Assembly (NCBI GenBank): GCA_014642895.1
Contig: BMJD01000012.1
Coordinates: 1-64,000, forward strand
DNA length: 64,000 bases
Direction of reading: 5' to 3'
Source of the DNA: Lentibacillus populi
Lineage (GTDB): Bacteria > Bacillota > Bacilli > Bacillales > Amphibacillaceae
The translations under genes and the position numbers were made by a program. Every line of letters starts with the position of its first letter. Position 1 is the first letter of the stretch. The notes beneath the pieces are model-generated. The model did not search any database, was not told the origin of the DNA, and saw nothing but the letters and a program-made list of their open reading frames with translations. This document shows positions 52,143 through 61,554 of the stretch, in pieces.

Positions 52143-53000
52143 ATGGAAATATCATTTACAAACGCAAGAGGACAGGAAGCAGTAATTACATCAAGGGCCC
52201 CTTTCCTACTTGAATCATTTGACGGTTATGGGGATGTTGGGGCGGATACACAAACACAAAACTCACCATATCAAGATGGCGCCATGTATATTGATTCGAT
52301 TTTGGAAGAGCGTCCGATTAATATGACGTTTGTTATACTCGCGGATGATTCAAGAGAATTAATGGCAAAGAAACGATTTATAAGCAGTGTGTTTAACCCG
52401 AAGTTCGGATTGGGATTATTGAAACATGAAAGGGTTGGCATCATCCATGAAATCAGTCCGGTTGCGGAAAGCGTGCCACAATTTCCGTCCGGATCTCAAA
52501 ATAGGGGGCCAACATACCAACGTGTAACTGTTGATTTAATCGCACCCAACCCATACTGGCGTGACCCAAATCAAACATCAAAGCCACTACAAGCATATGT
52601 TGGTAATTTTACATTACCATTTACGTTACCCTTTGAATTGGGTATGTCCGGTTCCCGAACACTACTGTACAATGTCGGAGATGTACCGGCACCGGTTCGT
52701 ATTGACATACAAGGTCCCGTTACCAACCCGCAAATTATCAATCGTACCACCAGCGAATGGTTAAGGGTTAATCGTTCAGTTGCTGCCGGTGAGATATTGC
52801 ATATTGATACTACTGAGGGACAAAAACGTGCGGAAATATATCGCGGTAATCAGGTTTATTCGGTATTCGGAGATTTGGATCATGATTCCGATTGGATACA
52901 ACTCGCTTTAGGAGAAAATGAAATTGAACATATTGCTGATGCTGGGGATCGTACTAGTTTAGTGGCTGTTACGTGGAATAGTATGTACGTGGGGATTTGA
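52143..53000 (+). CDS. distal tail protein (Dit)
   Basis: 285 residues, directly after tape measure. YGDVGADTQTQNSPYQDGAM and the RPINMTFVILADD segment fit the Gp19-like Dit family, whose hexamer joins tail tube and baseplate. A beta-rich C-terminal domain (about 170-285) may be an added galectin-like module. Confidence 0.85.
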   Translation: MEISFTNARGQEAVITSRAPFLLESFDGYGDVGADTQTQNSPYQDGAMYIDSILEERPINMTFVILADDSRELMAKKRFISSVFNPKFGLGLLKHERVGIIHEISPVAESVPQFPSGSQNRGPTYQRVTVDLIAPNPYWRDPNQTSKPLQAYVGNFTLPFTLPFELGMSGSRTLLYNVGDVPAPVRIDIQGPVTNPQIINRTTSEWLRVNRSVAAGEILHIDTTEGQKRAEIYRGNQVYSVFGDLDHDSDWIQLALGENEIEHIADAGDRTSLVAVTWNSMYVGI

Positions 53001-53032
53001 AAATAATTTGAAAAAATAATGGAGGATATGAT

Positions 53033-53284
53033 ATGAGTAAAGTAATTATTGAAATTAATTCTGATGGGTTAACGAAAGAAGAAACGATTAAAGAAATGAA
53101 AGAAGAAATGAAAAGATTAGCATTTGAATGGGATTCAACCTCGATGGAAACCGAGGTTGAAAGCAAAATCCACGAAGCGCTTAAAGGATTAACAATCCGT
53201 GAAGCCAGTAAACTTTTAAAGAAAGTAAATGGCGTCATTATGGGTAGTGCACCCATTGACTTAGGATTTAATAAAGTCCTTTAA
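53033..53284 (+). CDS. small acidic phage protein
   Basis: 83 residues, helical and acidic, with GGAGG upstream. It lies between tail genes but has no structural motif. Its 3' end overlaps a gene on the other strand. Confidence 0.6.
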   Translation: MSKVIIEINSDGLTKEETIKEMKEEMKRLAFEWDSTSMETEVESKIHEALKGLTIREASKLLKKVNGVIMGSAPIDLGFNKVL

Positions 53285-53473
53285 TCCTTCCACACTATCG
53301 AAATAGTGTTTAAAAGTATCGACACCATCAACATATGTTTCGAACATTTCACCGATAGTAGATATTTGTCCTGATTCCATTTTGCTTTTCACACGAAGCA
53401 AAGATAAATCATGTGCTATATCCTCTAAGGGTTTGTCGATATTTTTAAGTAGTTCAGGATGTAATTTAGTCAT
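53261..53473 (-). CDS. minus-strand gene inside the tail operon
   Basis: 70 residues. The start at 53473 is supported by GGAGGTG seven bases upstream on the minus strand; a longer frame reaching 53587 has no such site. It is the only supported minus-strand gene between the repressor and the lysis genes. It overlaps the 3' end of the preceding plus-strand gene. The protein is helical (LLKNIDKPLEDIAHDLSLLR) with no motif recognised. It may be expressed in the lysogen. Confidence 0.65.
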   Translation of the reverse strand: MTKLHPELLKNIDKPLEDIAHDLSLLRVKSKMESGQISTIGEMFETYVDGVDTFKHYFDSVEGLKDFIKS

Positions 53474-53545
53474 TTTTTTCACCTCCCTCCAGTCTACATT
53501 ATTCGACAGGGAGGTATATTTTTCCTTTAAAGGAGTGAATTTGAC

Positions 53546-53728
53546 TTGGGGCAAATGAGAAAAGAAGAAATAAAAGAGTTCGCTCAAAAATTATATGCAT
53601 TAGAAAAACAATATGGTGTAGAATTATGCTCTGATAACTACTTTACACGAGCATCAATTGTTGACATAAAAAGGGATAGAATGTTCGCTTACCATTACGA
53701 CAAAGGAAAAATTGAATTGGATGATTAA
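53546..53728 (+). CDS. small phage protein
   Basis: 60 residues from TTG at 53546, with AAAGGAG ten bases upstream. Helical at the start (RKEEIKEFAQKLYALEKQYG). A terminator follows its stop. Function unknown. Confidence 0.55.
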   Translation: MGQMRKEEIKEFAQKLYALEKQYGVELCSDNYFTRASIVDIKRDRMFAYHYDKGKIELDD

Positions 53729-53755
53729 GCATCTCAAACATGAGGTGCTTTTTAT
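53727..53755 (+). terminator. terminator before the baseplate genes
   Basis: AAGCATCTCA and TGAGGTGCTT (one G.T) with a 4-base loop, followed by TTTATTTT. Confidence 0.82.
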
Positions 53756-53775
53756 TTTTGAAAGGAAGTGACACA

Positions 53776-54732
53776 GTGGAAAAAAGTTATTTTTTCGATA
53801 GTACTGCAGATGATCAGCGCATATATCAGGCGGCCGACTTTGCTAGGTTTCACGCACAAATAATTGGAAACGGCGTTTCAAACACTGCAAATTTACCTGA
53901 TCTTGAAGTAACAGCTAAAACAAATATGGATGTCGCATTAGGAGCGGGCTATTGTTTCGCAAATGGGTACATGTACGAAAACGATAGTACTAAGACATTA
54001 ACGCATACTATTGCCGATCCAACAAACGACCGAATAGATCGGATCGTAATATGCTTTGACAATAATCCTGCCGAACGCAGAATATATGCTTATGTTAAAC
54101 AGGGCGTTCCAGCTGCAAATCCTGTTCCCCCTGGCATTAAACGTGATAATTATATTTTTGAAATGAGTGTTGCCCAGGTACGAATTATAAAAGGTAAATC
54201 GTTTATCGAACAAAGCCAGATAACAGACGAACGCACGAATGACGCGGTTTGTGGATATATTCCACTGCATAACATTTATCGGGGTATGAGAATCAATGAG
54301 AATGGACTTGTCACGTTACCCAACCAATCTTTTGTTAAAGCAACTAACTGGGAGGAGTTTAACTATCGAGAAGAAAGAACGGCTATTCCGTTTGGTACCG
54401 TCGAAAAAGATAATCAATCGGAAATGTCAAGCGACAATTTAACGTTTAAACCCAGAGAGGATGGCATCTATCATTTTTGGGTTGAGATGGCCTGGGATAG
54501 TGTTCTTGAAAATATAGGATTTAGAATGTACCTATACAAGAATGGTAAAGAGAGCTTTCCATTAGGGGCAAGATGGGCGACAGACAGCAGAGATAGATTC
54601 TTTATTTGTTCTGGTTCCGATTCAGTCGAAAAAGGCGACGAATTAACATTTGTGGTGAGCATAGCAGGCCTAGGAAGTCGTACTATGCCTCCTACATGGT
54701 TTACACGTATAAGAATAGCGAAAATGGCATAG
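53776..54732 (+). CDS. baseplate upper / receptor-binding-like protein
   Basis: 318 residues from a GTG after AAGGAAG. The N-terminal half (YFFDSTADDQRIYQAADFAR then DVALGAGYCFANGYMYENDS) is typical of siphovirus baseplate upper proteins. The C-terminal part (about 215-318, GIYHFWVEMAW onward) looks like a C1q/TNF-type beta sandwich, a common trimeric receptor-binding head. The host receptor cannot be told. Confidence 0.8.
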   Translation: MEKSYFFDSTADDQRIYQAADFARFHAQIIGNGVSNTANLPDLEVTAKTNMDVALGAGYCFANGYMYENDSTKTLTHTIADPTNDRIDRIVICFDNNPAERRIYAYVKQGVPAANPVPPGIKRDNYIFEMSVAQVRIIKGKSFIEQSQITDERTNDAVCGYIPLHNIYRGMRINENGLVTLPNQSFVKATNWEEFNYREERTAIPFGTVEKDNQSEMSSDNLTFKPREDGIYHFWVEMAWDSVLENIGFRMYLYKNGKESFPLGARWATDSRDRFFICSGSDSVEKGDELTFVVSIAGLGSRTMPPTWFTRIRIAKMA

Positions 54733-54743
54733 GGGGTGCTATA

Positions 54744-57638
54744 TTGAAGCAACCAATACGTATATATAACCGTTTTCTTGATCGTGAGGGTGAAATGGAC
54801 AGGTACCAATCTTTGCAGTTTAGACGTAGTTACCATGGTATAGCGGACTTTGAGTTACATGTAAACCGTTACATGCATGAAGCGAAAAAACTTAATAAAG
54901 GTAATATTATATCACTAGGTAAACAAAACAATAAGGCGGCCATTATTATTACAAAAGAGATCGTCTTAGATGAAAACGGGAAGGAAACAGAAAATTTTAA
55001 GCTGACTGGTTATACCTTGGATGGATTAATGAGCAGACGAATAACTGTACCGCCCAGCCACACTTCACACGATCGCAAAAGTGGCAGCGCTGAAACGGTG
55101 ATGAAACATTATGTAAATAATCATTTTGTAAACCCTACTGATCCAGAAAGGAAAATGCCACACGTTGAGGTTGCGCCCGACCTTAATAGAGGTGTGCATA
55201 TCGAATGGGAATCGCGTTTTAAAAATGTAGCTGAACAATTGGAAAACATCTCAATAAAAACCGGCTTAGGTTGGGGCATCTTCACCGATTTTAAAACAAA
55301 GAAATTAATATTTGATGTGATTGATGCAAAAGACTTAACACAGGGGAATCTGCATGGATATAATCCTGTGTTTTTTAGTCCTGAATTTGAGACGACTAAA
55401 TCACAATCTTTTGTTGATAGTGACAATGACCTTAAAACCGTAGGCTATATTGGCGGTCAAGGTGAAGGGATCGACCGTAAAATAATTATTTTGGGCAACA
55501 AATCCGGATGGGATAGAATAGAAACCTTTGTTGATGCTCGTGATATTGGTACAACTGAAGATGGTGAAGAAGAACCAACAGAGGAAGAGTTAGACCAACA
55601 ACTTGTTGAGCGTGGCAAAGAGAAAATGAGTGAGATGGTTACTGTATATTCACTTGATGCCGAAATAATAACCCCCGTTAAAAAAATAACACCTTTTCAA
55701 TATGAAAAGGATTACGACCTAGGAGACAAGGTACAGGTTGTTAATAAGTCGTGGGGTTTAAAAATGTCGGCTCCTATCACTGAGTTTTTAGAGATTTACG
55801 AGGATGACGGCTTTCGATTAGAGGCAACATTTGGACGATCAAGGCCAACGTTAATTAGTAAATTAAATGATAAATTTAATGAGTTATCGGGTGTTGAAAA
55901 ACAAGAACTTCCAGCACAAATTGCTGTAGAAACAAAGCAGTATACAAATAAAAAATTATCCGAGGAAGAACGAAAACGGATTGAACAAGCTCGAGAAAAT
56001 CTGGAAGCATCTAAAAAACACGCAGAAGACTATACGAATGATTATACGTATGACAAAAGCGTGATTGATGACAAAGATAGCCATGTAGAGGAAGAAGCAA
56101 AAAAAGATGCGACCAACAAAGCAAATGCCGCACAGGCTGCGGCGGAGAAAGTCGCAGAAGCAAAGGCTAAACTTGCCGAAGAACAAGCAAAAGCCCATGC
56201 AGACGGTAAGATTACGGAGGAAGAGAAAGCCCGTATCAAACAAGCTGAAGAAAATTTAAACGCAGCTAAGGCGGAGGCAAAAGCAAAGGCGGATGCTGCC
56301 GAGAGAGCTGCTAATGCTTATTCGGAGGCGCAAGACAAAAAAGTGCGTGATGATGCAAAAGGATATGCTGATCAAGCAGAGAAAAATGCGAAAGATTTTT
56401 CCGAAGATGCATCAAACATCATGAAAGGAATATTAGATGTTGGTGCAGTTCCAATCCGCACAGCAGCTAACGGGGCCAGAATTAGCTTTGACGGAATAAA
56501 TGGATTTGTTCAGTATGATAAAAATGATAATCCGGTGGCTTGGTTTGATCTTGAAGGAAATGCGAGGTTTAGCGGAGACATAACTGGATCAAGCGGTACA
56601 TTCGGTGAGGTTACGGTGGACAACGGTGATTTTACCTTGAAAGATGAAGTAACTGGAATGAAATATATTGCGACCCCCGGAAGGAATTTGATCAAGGATC
56701 ATTCGTTTGAACTTGTGAAAGCTGACGAGGACTCATTCGGGCAGACCACGGTTGATCATAATTGGCTGGAAATGAAGGAGTCAATGGGCTATCAACGATT
56801 TTGGGAGAAATCCGGGAACCCCAGAGTCGCAATACAATGGAGCCCTGATAACGCAAAAGCCCTGGCGATTTACGGGCAACAGGCAATATGTGTACGAAAT
56901 GCCCACTTTGTAAGGCAAAGGATCTATGAAGGTATCGGCGGTGACAAGATGTATACACTGTCTGGATTTTTTAAACGACAATGGAATGTGGTTGGTGGCG
57001 GTCAACCACGCTTTGAGGTAGATTATATCGCTTGGGATAACAACGGCAATAGCACAAGGACCAGATTGTTAAACGAAATATTCGCTCCTGTGCCGGATGA
57101 CTATAGTGTAGTTAGACATTCAGTTACATTCACAGTCCCTACCAGTTTTAAACGCGGAGACGAACTTGACTTAAAAATTTCTGGTGGAAATACTGAATGG
57201 GTACAGTGTGACGGGGTGCAACTTGTGGAAGGAATAATGCCTAGAGTTTACCAGCCTGAAGATTCTGTTTGGGAAATGTACAAAGGATATTATCCTGTGA
57301 TTAATCAGCAAAAAACATTGTGGGCTGGTGCTATATATCTGAATGCCTCTCATGTTATTACACCGGAAAAACCATTAAAGGATTGTACAAACGGTTGGAT
57401 TTTAAAATGGAGTAACTATGTCATAGGTAACGGGCCGACTGATACTGATTGGCAATTTACCTATATCCCTAAAAGCGTCGCATATGATTCAGGCGGACAC
57501 AGGACGTATTTAAGGAGTGGGAATGAAACTGAAGTGTTTAAGTATTACTATATATCTAACACAAAAATAACTGGGCATAACAATAACGGTAATGGTGTTA
57601 ATCGTAATATGTGTTTAAGGGAAGTTTTGGAATTTTAG
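54744..57638 (+). CDS. tail-associated Gp37-like protein with coiled coil (Tal)
   Basis: 964 residues from TTG at 54744 with GGGGGTG upstream. The N-terminal 370 residues match the ReqiPepy6 Gp37-like tail hub family (MKQPIRIYNRFLDREGEMDR). An Ala/Glu/Lys-rich coiled coil covers about 390-560, followed by a C-terminal domain with a carbohydrate-binding look (FSGDITGSSGTFGEVTVDNG, then a beta-sandwich). It probably forms the tail tip and fibre. Confidence 0.85.
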   Translation: MKQPIRIYNRFLDREGEMDRYQSLQFRRSYHGIADFELHVNRYMHEAKKLNKGNIISLGKQNNKAAIIITKEIVLDENGKETENFKLTGYTLDGLMSRRITVPPSHTSHDRKSGSAETVMKHYVNNHFVNPTDPERKMPHVEVAPDLNRGVHIEWESRFKNVAEQLENISIKTGLGWGIFTDFKTKKLIFDVIDAKDLTQGNLHGYNPVFFSPEFETTKSQSFVDSDNDLKTVGYIGGQGEGIDRKIIILGNKSGWDRIETFVDARDIGTTEDGEEEPTEEELDQQLVERGKEKMSEMVTVYSLDAEIITPVKKITPFQYEKDYDLGDKVQVVNKSWGLKMSAPITEFLEIYEDDGFRLEATFGRSRPTLISKLNDKFNELSGVEKQELPAQIAVETKQYTNKKLSEEERKRIEQARENLEASKKHAEDYTNDYTYDKSVIDDKDSHVEEEAKKDATNKANAAQAAAEKVAEAKAKLAEEQAKAHADGKITEEEKARIKQAEENLNAAKAEAKAKADAAERAANAYSEAQDKKVRDDAKGYADQAEKNAKDFSEDASNIMKGILDVGAVPIRTAANGARISFDGINGFVQYDKNDNPVAWFDLEGNARFSGDITGSSGTFGEVTVDNGDFTLKDEVTGMKYIATPGRNLIKDHSFELVKADEDSFGQTTVDHNWLEMKESMGYQRFWEKSGNPRVAIQWSPDNAKALAIYGQQAICVRNAHFVRQRIYEGIGGDKMYTLSGFFKRQWNVVGGGQPRFEVDYIAWDNNGNSTRTRLLNEIFAPVPDDYSVVRHSVTFTVPTSFKRGDELDLKISGGNTEWVQCDGVQLVEGIMPRVYQPEDSVWEMYKGYYPVINQQKTLWAGAIYLNASHVITPEKPLKDCTNGWILKWSNYVIGNGPTDTDWQFTYIPKSVAYDSGGHRTYLRSGNETEVFKYYYISNTKITGHNNNGNGVNRNMCLREVLEF

Positions 57639-57649
57639 GAGATGGTGCT

Positions 57650-57931
57650 ATGGTTAAAATTTATTTTGTAGTAGACGACAATAATTACATCTCTGGCGGT
57701 TTGTCTTATGGAAAAATGGAAGGTGCAATCGAATTAGAGGTACCGGACAACCATGAAATATTTAAATATGATGCAAACGTCTTTAAATATGAAAATGGTA
57801 AACTCATCAAAGATGAAGAATATCAAAAACAGCTAATCGCGGAAGAGGAAGAAAAGCAGAACTTACCATCTGATGAGGAAATGAATGCTATTGCCTTAAT
57901 GGAACTAACAGAATTAATAATGGGAAGGTGA
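57650..57931 (+). CDS. small tail-end protein
   Basis: 93 residues. The MVKIYFVVDDNNYISGGLSY start followed by an acidic helix is common for small proteins between tail fibre and XkdX genes. AGGAG precedes the ATG at 57650. Function unknown. Confidence 0.65.
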   Translation: MVKIYFVVDDNNYISGGLSYGKMEGAIELEVPDNHEIFKYDANVFKYENGKLIKDEEYQKQLIAEEEEKQNLPSDEEMNAIALMELTELIMGR

Positions 57932-57935
57932 GTCA

Positions 57936-58067
57936 ATGTTGGCTATGTTGTTTGCAACTTATATTATTCGAGGGAAGTGGGATTACAACCGAGTACCAGA
58001 TATGTTTAAGGCTGATGTGGATGCGATTTTGATTGCTGAAGGTCGGGAGGATTTGATCGAGCGCTAA
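57936..58067 (+). CDS. XkdX-like small protein
   Basis: 43 residues (MLAMLFATYIIRGKWDYNRV and on) with GAAGGTGAG upstream. Size, position and the pattern of an aromatic helix followed by a short acidic helix fit the XkdX family found near the tail fibre end in PBSX-like phages. Function unknown. Confidence 0.65.
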   Translation: MLAMLFATYIIRGKWDYNRVPDMFKADVDAILIAEGREDLIER

Positions 58068-58082
58068 ATGGCGCTATTTTTT
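58060..58082 (+). terminator. terminator after the XkdX-like gene
   Basis: AGCGC-TAAATG-GCGCT followed by A and seven T; the stem contains the gene's stop codon. Confidence 0.8.
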
Positions 58083-58136
58083 TAGCTTAAAGTATCATCC
58101 CCTTTTGCCGATAAATTAAATAGCGGGGGTGAGATA

Positions 58137-58349
58137 ATGGGGTTAAAAGAAAAACTAGAAGCAAATAAAAAACTTCAGAATGTGATAGATTCAATCATTT
58201 CTATTGACGAGAAACTGCTTGATGCTTCAAAAGAATTGGAAAAAGATATCACAAATACCGAAGTTCTTGAACGCATGAAAAGTTTAAAAGAAGAAAAAGA
58301 ATCATTGAATCAAGAATCGAAAAAATTGGAAGCAAAATTATTTAGTTAA
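58137..58349 (+). CDS. small coiled-coil protein before holin
   Basis: 70 residues, a single helix by pattern (IDEKLLDASKELEKDITNTE). Position just before the holin resembles XhlA-type or other lysis accessory genes, but the C-terminal membrane helix of XhlA is missing. GGGGGTGAG precedes the ATG. Confidence 0.6.
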   Translation: MGLKEKLEANKKLQNVIDSIISIDEKLLDASKELEKDITNTEVLERMKSLKEEKESLNQESKKLEAKLFS

Positions 58350-58350
58350 G

Positions 58351-58374
58351 GCACTCCACACGGGGTGCTTTTTC
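58351..58374 (+). terminator. terminator before the holin gene
   Basis: GCACTCC-ACAC-GGGGTGC followed by TTTTT. Confidence 0.85.
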
Positions 58375-58398
58375 TATGCAAAAAATTATAGGAGGGTA

Positions 58399-58863
58399 AT
58401 GATGATTGACATGATTATTAATACAGCTAAAACAGGGACTGCAGCACTTGCTGTGGTCTTTTCTTATTTGTTCGGAGGGTGGTCAGTGTCGCTTTTAGCA
58501 TTGGTAGTATTCGTTGTAGCAGATTATTTAACAGGTATTGCAGCAAGTGCGTATGAAGGCAAATTATCCAGTCGCATTGGGTTCTGGGGAATTGGGAAAA
58601 AGGTATTTATCTTTGGCATAGTGGCGGTTGCACATGTGATCGATTTAGTGCTGTTAGATGTGGCGGGTATTGATGAGTTTGTTATGACAGCTACTATCTA
58701 CTTTTATATCGTAAACGAATTGGTTTCAATCCTAGAAAATGCAGGGCGATTAAATTTGCCTATTCCTGGTGCAATTAAAAAGGCTATTAATATATTCCAA
58801 GGAAGATTGAAGGATTATGATGAACCGCAAGCTGACGAACTGAAAGAAAAGAAGGTTGATTAA
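58399..58863 (+). CDS. holin (phage holin family 4 type)
   Basis: 154 residues with three hydrophobic segments (about 14-42, 62-85, 92-110) and a charged C-terminus. [20 protein letters not shown] is the family's characteristic segment. It should open the membrane so the amidase reaches the wall. Two ATG codons at 58399 and 58402 follow GGAGGG; the second has better spacing. Confidence 0.9.
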   Translation: MMIDMIINTAKTGTAALAVVFSYLFGGWSVSLLALVVFVVADYLTGIAASAYEGKLSSRIGFWGIGKKVFIFGIVAVAHVIDLVLLDVAGIDEFVMTATIYFYIVNELVSILENAGRLNLPIPGAIKKAINIFQGRLKDYDEPQADELKEKKVD

Positions 58864-58886
58864 GGCATCCAGCAGGGTGTCTTTTT
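58861..58886 (+). terminator. weak terminator between holin and amidase
   Basis: AAGGCATCC-AGCA-GGGTGTCTTT with two G.T pairs, followed by TTC. Probably leaky. Confidence 0.6.
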
Positions 58887-58918
58887 CTTATATGAAAAAT
58901 AAAAAGGAGAGATTATTT

Positions 58919-59812
58919 ATGGTTAAGATTTATGTAGATCCAGGTCATGGCGGTAGCGATCCAGGTGCATCTGGGAATGGAATTAAAGAAAAAGATATTA
59001 CTTTGAAAATTGCCAAGAAAGTGCAACAATTCCTTGGCGAATATGATGGTGTACAAGTTAAGATGTCACGTACCGGCGACACTTTTCCAACGCTAACACA
59101 AAGGACAAATGAAGCTAACGCATGGGGAGCAGACTTTTTCTTGTCCATCCACATTAACGCAGGTGGTGGGGCTGGATATGAGGACTTTGTTTATACAACG
59201 ATTGCCGATAATTCCAAAACAGGAAAAATCCGCGATCATATCCACACGGAAGTGATGAAGAAAAACGGACTATCTGATCGCGGCAAGAAAAAAGCAAACT
59301 TGCATGTATTGCGTGAATCCAAAATGCCAGCTGTATTGACGGAAAACGGATTTATTGATAATGCGGATGATGTAGCTAAAATGAAAACCCAAAGTTGGAT
59401 TAATGATGTTGCACGCGGCCATGTTAATGGTATTGCAAAAGCCTTTAATTTGAAAAAGAAATCGGGGGGTAGTTCTAGTTCCGGCAGCAAAAGTAGTAAA
59501 GGAACCTACACTGTAAAAAGGGGCGACACGCTTTGGGACATTGCGAAAGATCATGGTATGACAGTTAAACAGCTTAAAGATTTAAACAATCTATCAAGTG
59601 ATGTCATTCATCCTGGAGACAAATTAAAGTTGAGTAAATTCGGAAAACCTAAAGGCGATATGAAAACACATTCGATTGTCGATTATCTGAAATCAATTGA
59701 TGTCAATTCGTCGTTTGCTAATCGGAAAAAGTTAGCGGCTAAGTACGGTATTAAAAATTATAGTGGTACCGCATCGCAAAACGCGCAATTGCTTAAGAAG
59801 ATGCGTGGGTAA
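58919..59812 (+). CDS. N-acetylmuramoyl-L-alanine amidase endolysin
   Basis: 297 residues. The Amidase_3 domain (1-175) has zinc ligands H10, E24 and H78 and catalytic E142 (DPGHGG, KEKD, SIHINAG, TENGFI). A Ser/Gly linker leads to a LysM domain (about 196-240, [20 protein letters not shown]) and a C-terminal repeat like those of B. subtilis amidases. It cuts the wall's amide bonds for lysis. The ATG at 58919 follows AAAAGGAG. Confidence 0.95.
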   Translation: MVKIYVDPGHGGSDPGASGNGIKEKDITLKIAKKVQQFLGEYDGVQVKMSRTGDTFPTLTQRTNEANAWGADFFLSIHINAGGGAGYEDFVYTTIADNSKTGKIRDHIHTEVMKKNGLSDRGKKKANLHVLRESKMPAVLTENGFIDNADDVAKMKTQSWINDVARGHVNGIAKAFNLKKKSGGSSSSGSKSSKGTYTVKRGDTLWDIAKDHGMTVKQLKDLNNLSSDVIHPGDKLKLSKFGKPKGDMKTHSIVDYLKSIDVNSSFANRKKLAAKYGIKNYSGTASQNAQLLKKMRG

Positions 59813-59818
59813 AAATAC

Positions 59819-60045
59819 GCCCCTCTCTTTCGAGGGGCTGATATAGGAGTCTCGTGGCTATGTTATATTTTTAACGGTATGGATTAATTTATGCAATTTT
59901 ATAAGTTACAATCGAATATAACTTTAGTATGGTATGACAGGCAACTTTTGCTAAACTGTACATATGGTAATTTATACTCATGTAAACCTCCGAATGTCTT
60001 GTGTTGGTTAAATAAATAAAAAATTGCCCCTCACAAACGAGGGGC
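59819..60045 (+). other. gene-free stretch with two near-identical hairpins
   Basis: GCCCCTC-N6-GAGGGGC occurs at 59819-59838, right after the amidase stop, and at 60026-60045. The stems are identical but the loops differ (TCTTTC and ACAAAC). Neither has a T run. No open frame with a ribosome site lies between them, and the sequence is A/T-rich. They may form the end of the late transcript. Confidence 0.55.
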
Positions 60046-60110
60046 TCAAGGATGGTTGATTCATAGCGATTTTAGTATTAACGGTTTGTTTTAAATTATT
60101 CAAACAATAA

Positions 60111-60147
60111 AGAAAGGATGGTTATCCATTTGGAGATCCATCCTTCT
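60111..60147 (-). terminator. terminator of the minus-strand small gene
   Basis: AAGGATGG pairs with CCATCCTT around a 16-base loop and is followed on the minus strand by TTCTTTATT. It lies just past the stop of the pseudogene at 60157. Confidence 0.65.
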
Positions 60148-60156
60148 GTCTATGAA

Positions 60157-60428
60157 TTATAACTGATTACTTTGATTGGTATTTCCTATTTGTTGTTCCG
60201 AATTTTGGTTTGTTGTCTGTCCTTGCAATGGATTGGCTATTTGTTGCATATTACTTGCCATGTTTTGCATTGCATTAGTGCCTTGTTGTAGCTTGTTCAG
60301 TGCATTAGAAGTGGTTTGAGTCAAACGCTGAAAGTTCCGTTTTGAACACCCCTTGTAATACCATATATAGCAGCACCAACCGCACCAACAGTTATTACCG
60401 AAGTTAACATACCTCTACGACCATTCAT
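60157..60428 (-). pseudogene. small membrane protein gene with a one-base frameshift
   Basis: ATG at 60428 with GGATGG upstream reads MNGRRGMLTSVITVGAVGAA and a membrane helix, then ends early after QNGTFSV. Adding one base to the TTT run near 60331 continues the frame as QRLTQTTSNALNKLQQGTNA to the stop at 60157, a Gln/Asn-rich tail. The whole would be about 90 residues. It looks like the small DUF3918-type proteins of Bacillaceae, with low confidence. It is on the opposite strand to all neighbours. Confidence 0.6.
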
Positions 60429-60598
60429 AATAATTCACCATCCTTTATGGTTTTATAATTATTTGCAAAAAAAATTTTAAGAAGGCCCTTTCTAATTGCT
60501 TGGGGGCATAAAGAGAGTTCCACATAGTCTGTTTAAGTTTTTACTGGTTAAAGTAATAATATACAAAAAATATTTTTAGTTAATTTGTAATATAAAGA

Positions 60599-60629
60599 AG
60601 GAAAATAGTCCCTTTTTGTCGAAAGAATA
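60599..60629 (+). promoter_or_regulatory. shared leader motif, copy 2, with a Spo0A-box match
   Basis: AGGAAAATAGTCC then CTTTTTGTCGAAAGAATA, 28 bases before the TTG at 60658. The 13-base core is identical to that at 35019. This copy contains TGTCGAA, the 0A box of the sporulation regulator Spo0A. Confidence 0.5.
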
Positions 60630-60657
60630 AAAATAAGATAAAAAAGGGGGTACAAAA

Positions 60658-61518
60658 TTGAATTTTAAAATTTTCCAATTATATGAACAAGTGGAATTTG
60701 ATGATGATGCATTATCCAGGATGGTTTATTACTTAAGAGGGTTAGATCCTTTAAATGCAGGTCAAGGACTGGATTACTTGATTAACGGGGACGTAGAACA
60801 CCAAAATGGAATCTTGGTTGGAAGTATTAGTGAAGAGTACGTTCCGAATACCAATGAATTAAATGATGATAAAATCCTTATGCCTGTCCAAGACATAGAA
60901 CCATATGAAAGAACGATTTTTGCATTTGATTTTTACACTAGGAATTTACTTATACAAAACCGAAATTATTCACCTGTTAATTTGAATCCTGGTAGGACTT
61001 CTAGTAGGTTAATTGATATCCTAAATGATGCCTTCCAAGCGGTATTTAATATTAATTTTAATGTAATTCCTACCCAAATTCCTGAAGGAAATGAAATATT
61101 TGAAAGGATATTTAACACAGCAAGGGTTATCGAAGCACAGTTCAGTAATTTAAATGAGAGGCGTGCATGTAATCATGATGTTTCAGATAATCCAATAATT
61201 AATAATGGATTTCTTGAGTTTTGGAATAATGATGATTCACGCACAAACCTAATACTTATAAAAGCAACTAACGAAGGCGAAGTTAATAACAATCCAGTTG
61301 TTATTGCAGCCTTAAATTCAGAAAATGTTATAATTGATAAAATAAAGTATTACGAAGAAGAGGAGGATAAGAATCTTACTATTAGCAGAAGTTCTCTTGA
61401 TAAATTTGACATTCCAGACCTAAATAGAGATGAAGATTCTATAACAGCATTTCAGCAAATTGTGGATTCCATACCACCTGAAAGGGGATATTTACGTAGA
61501 ATCCGTCATATCGATTAA
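60658..61518 (+). CDS. accessory protein of unknown function
   Basis: 286 residues from TTG with GGGGG about eight bases upstream. Soluble, acidic and Asn-rich, with no motif I recognise. The middle (FAFDFYTRNLLIQNRNYSPV) is followed by a helical and a beta-rich part. A/T-rich compared with the phage core. It lies beyond the lysis genes, beside a defence-type gene, so a defence role is possible but only by location. Confidence 0.6.
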   Translation: MNFKIFQLYEQVEFDDDALSRMVYYLRGLDPLNAGQGLDYLINGDVEHQNGILVGSISEEYVPNTNELNDDKILMPVQDIEPYERTIFAFDFYTRNLLIQNRNYSPVNLNPGRTSSRLIDILNDAFQAVFNINFNVIPTQIPEGNEIFERIFNTARVIEAQFSNLNERRACNHDVSDNPIINNGFLEFWNNDDSRTNLILIKATNEGEVNNNPVVIAALNSENVIIDKIKYYEEEEDKNLTISRSSLDKFDIPDLNRDEDSITAFQQIVDSIPPERGYLRRIRHID

Positions 61519-61554
61519 ACAATAGGATAAAATATATTTAAAGGAGGTCTTGAT

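Noticed and set aside
59819-60045. CRISPR or transposon ends formed by the GCCCCTC/GAGGGGC hairpins
   Set aside because: Only two copies, each a hairpin, 187 bases apart with no gene or target duplication between them.
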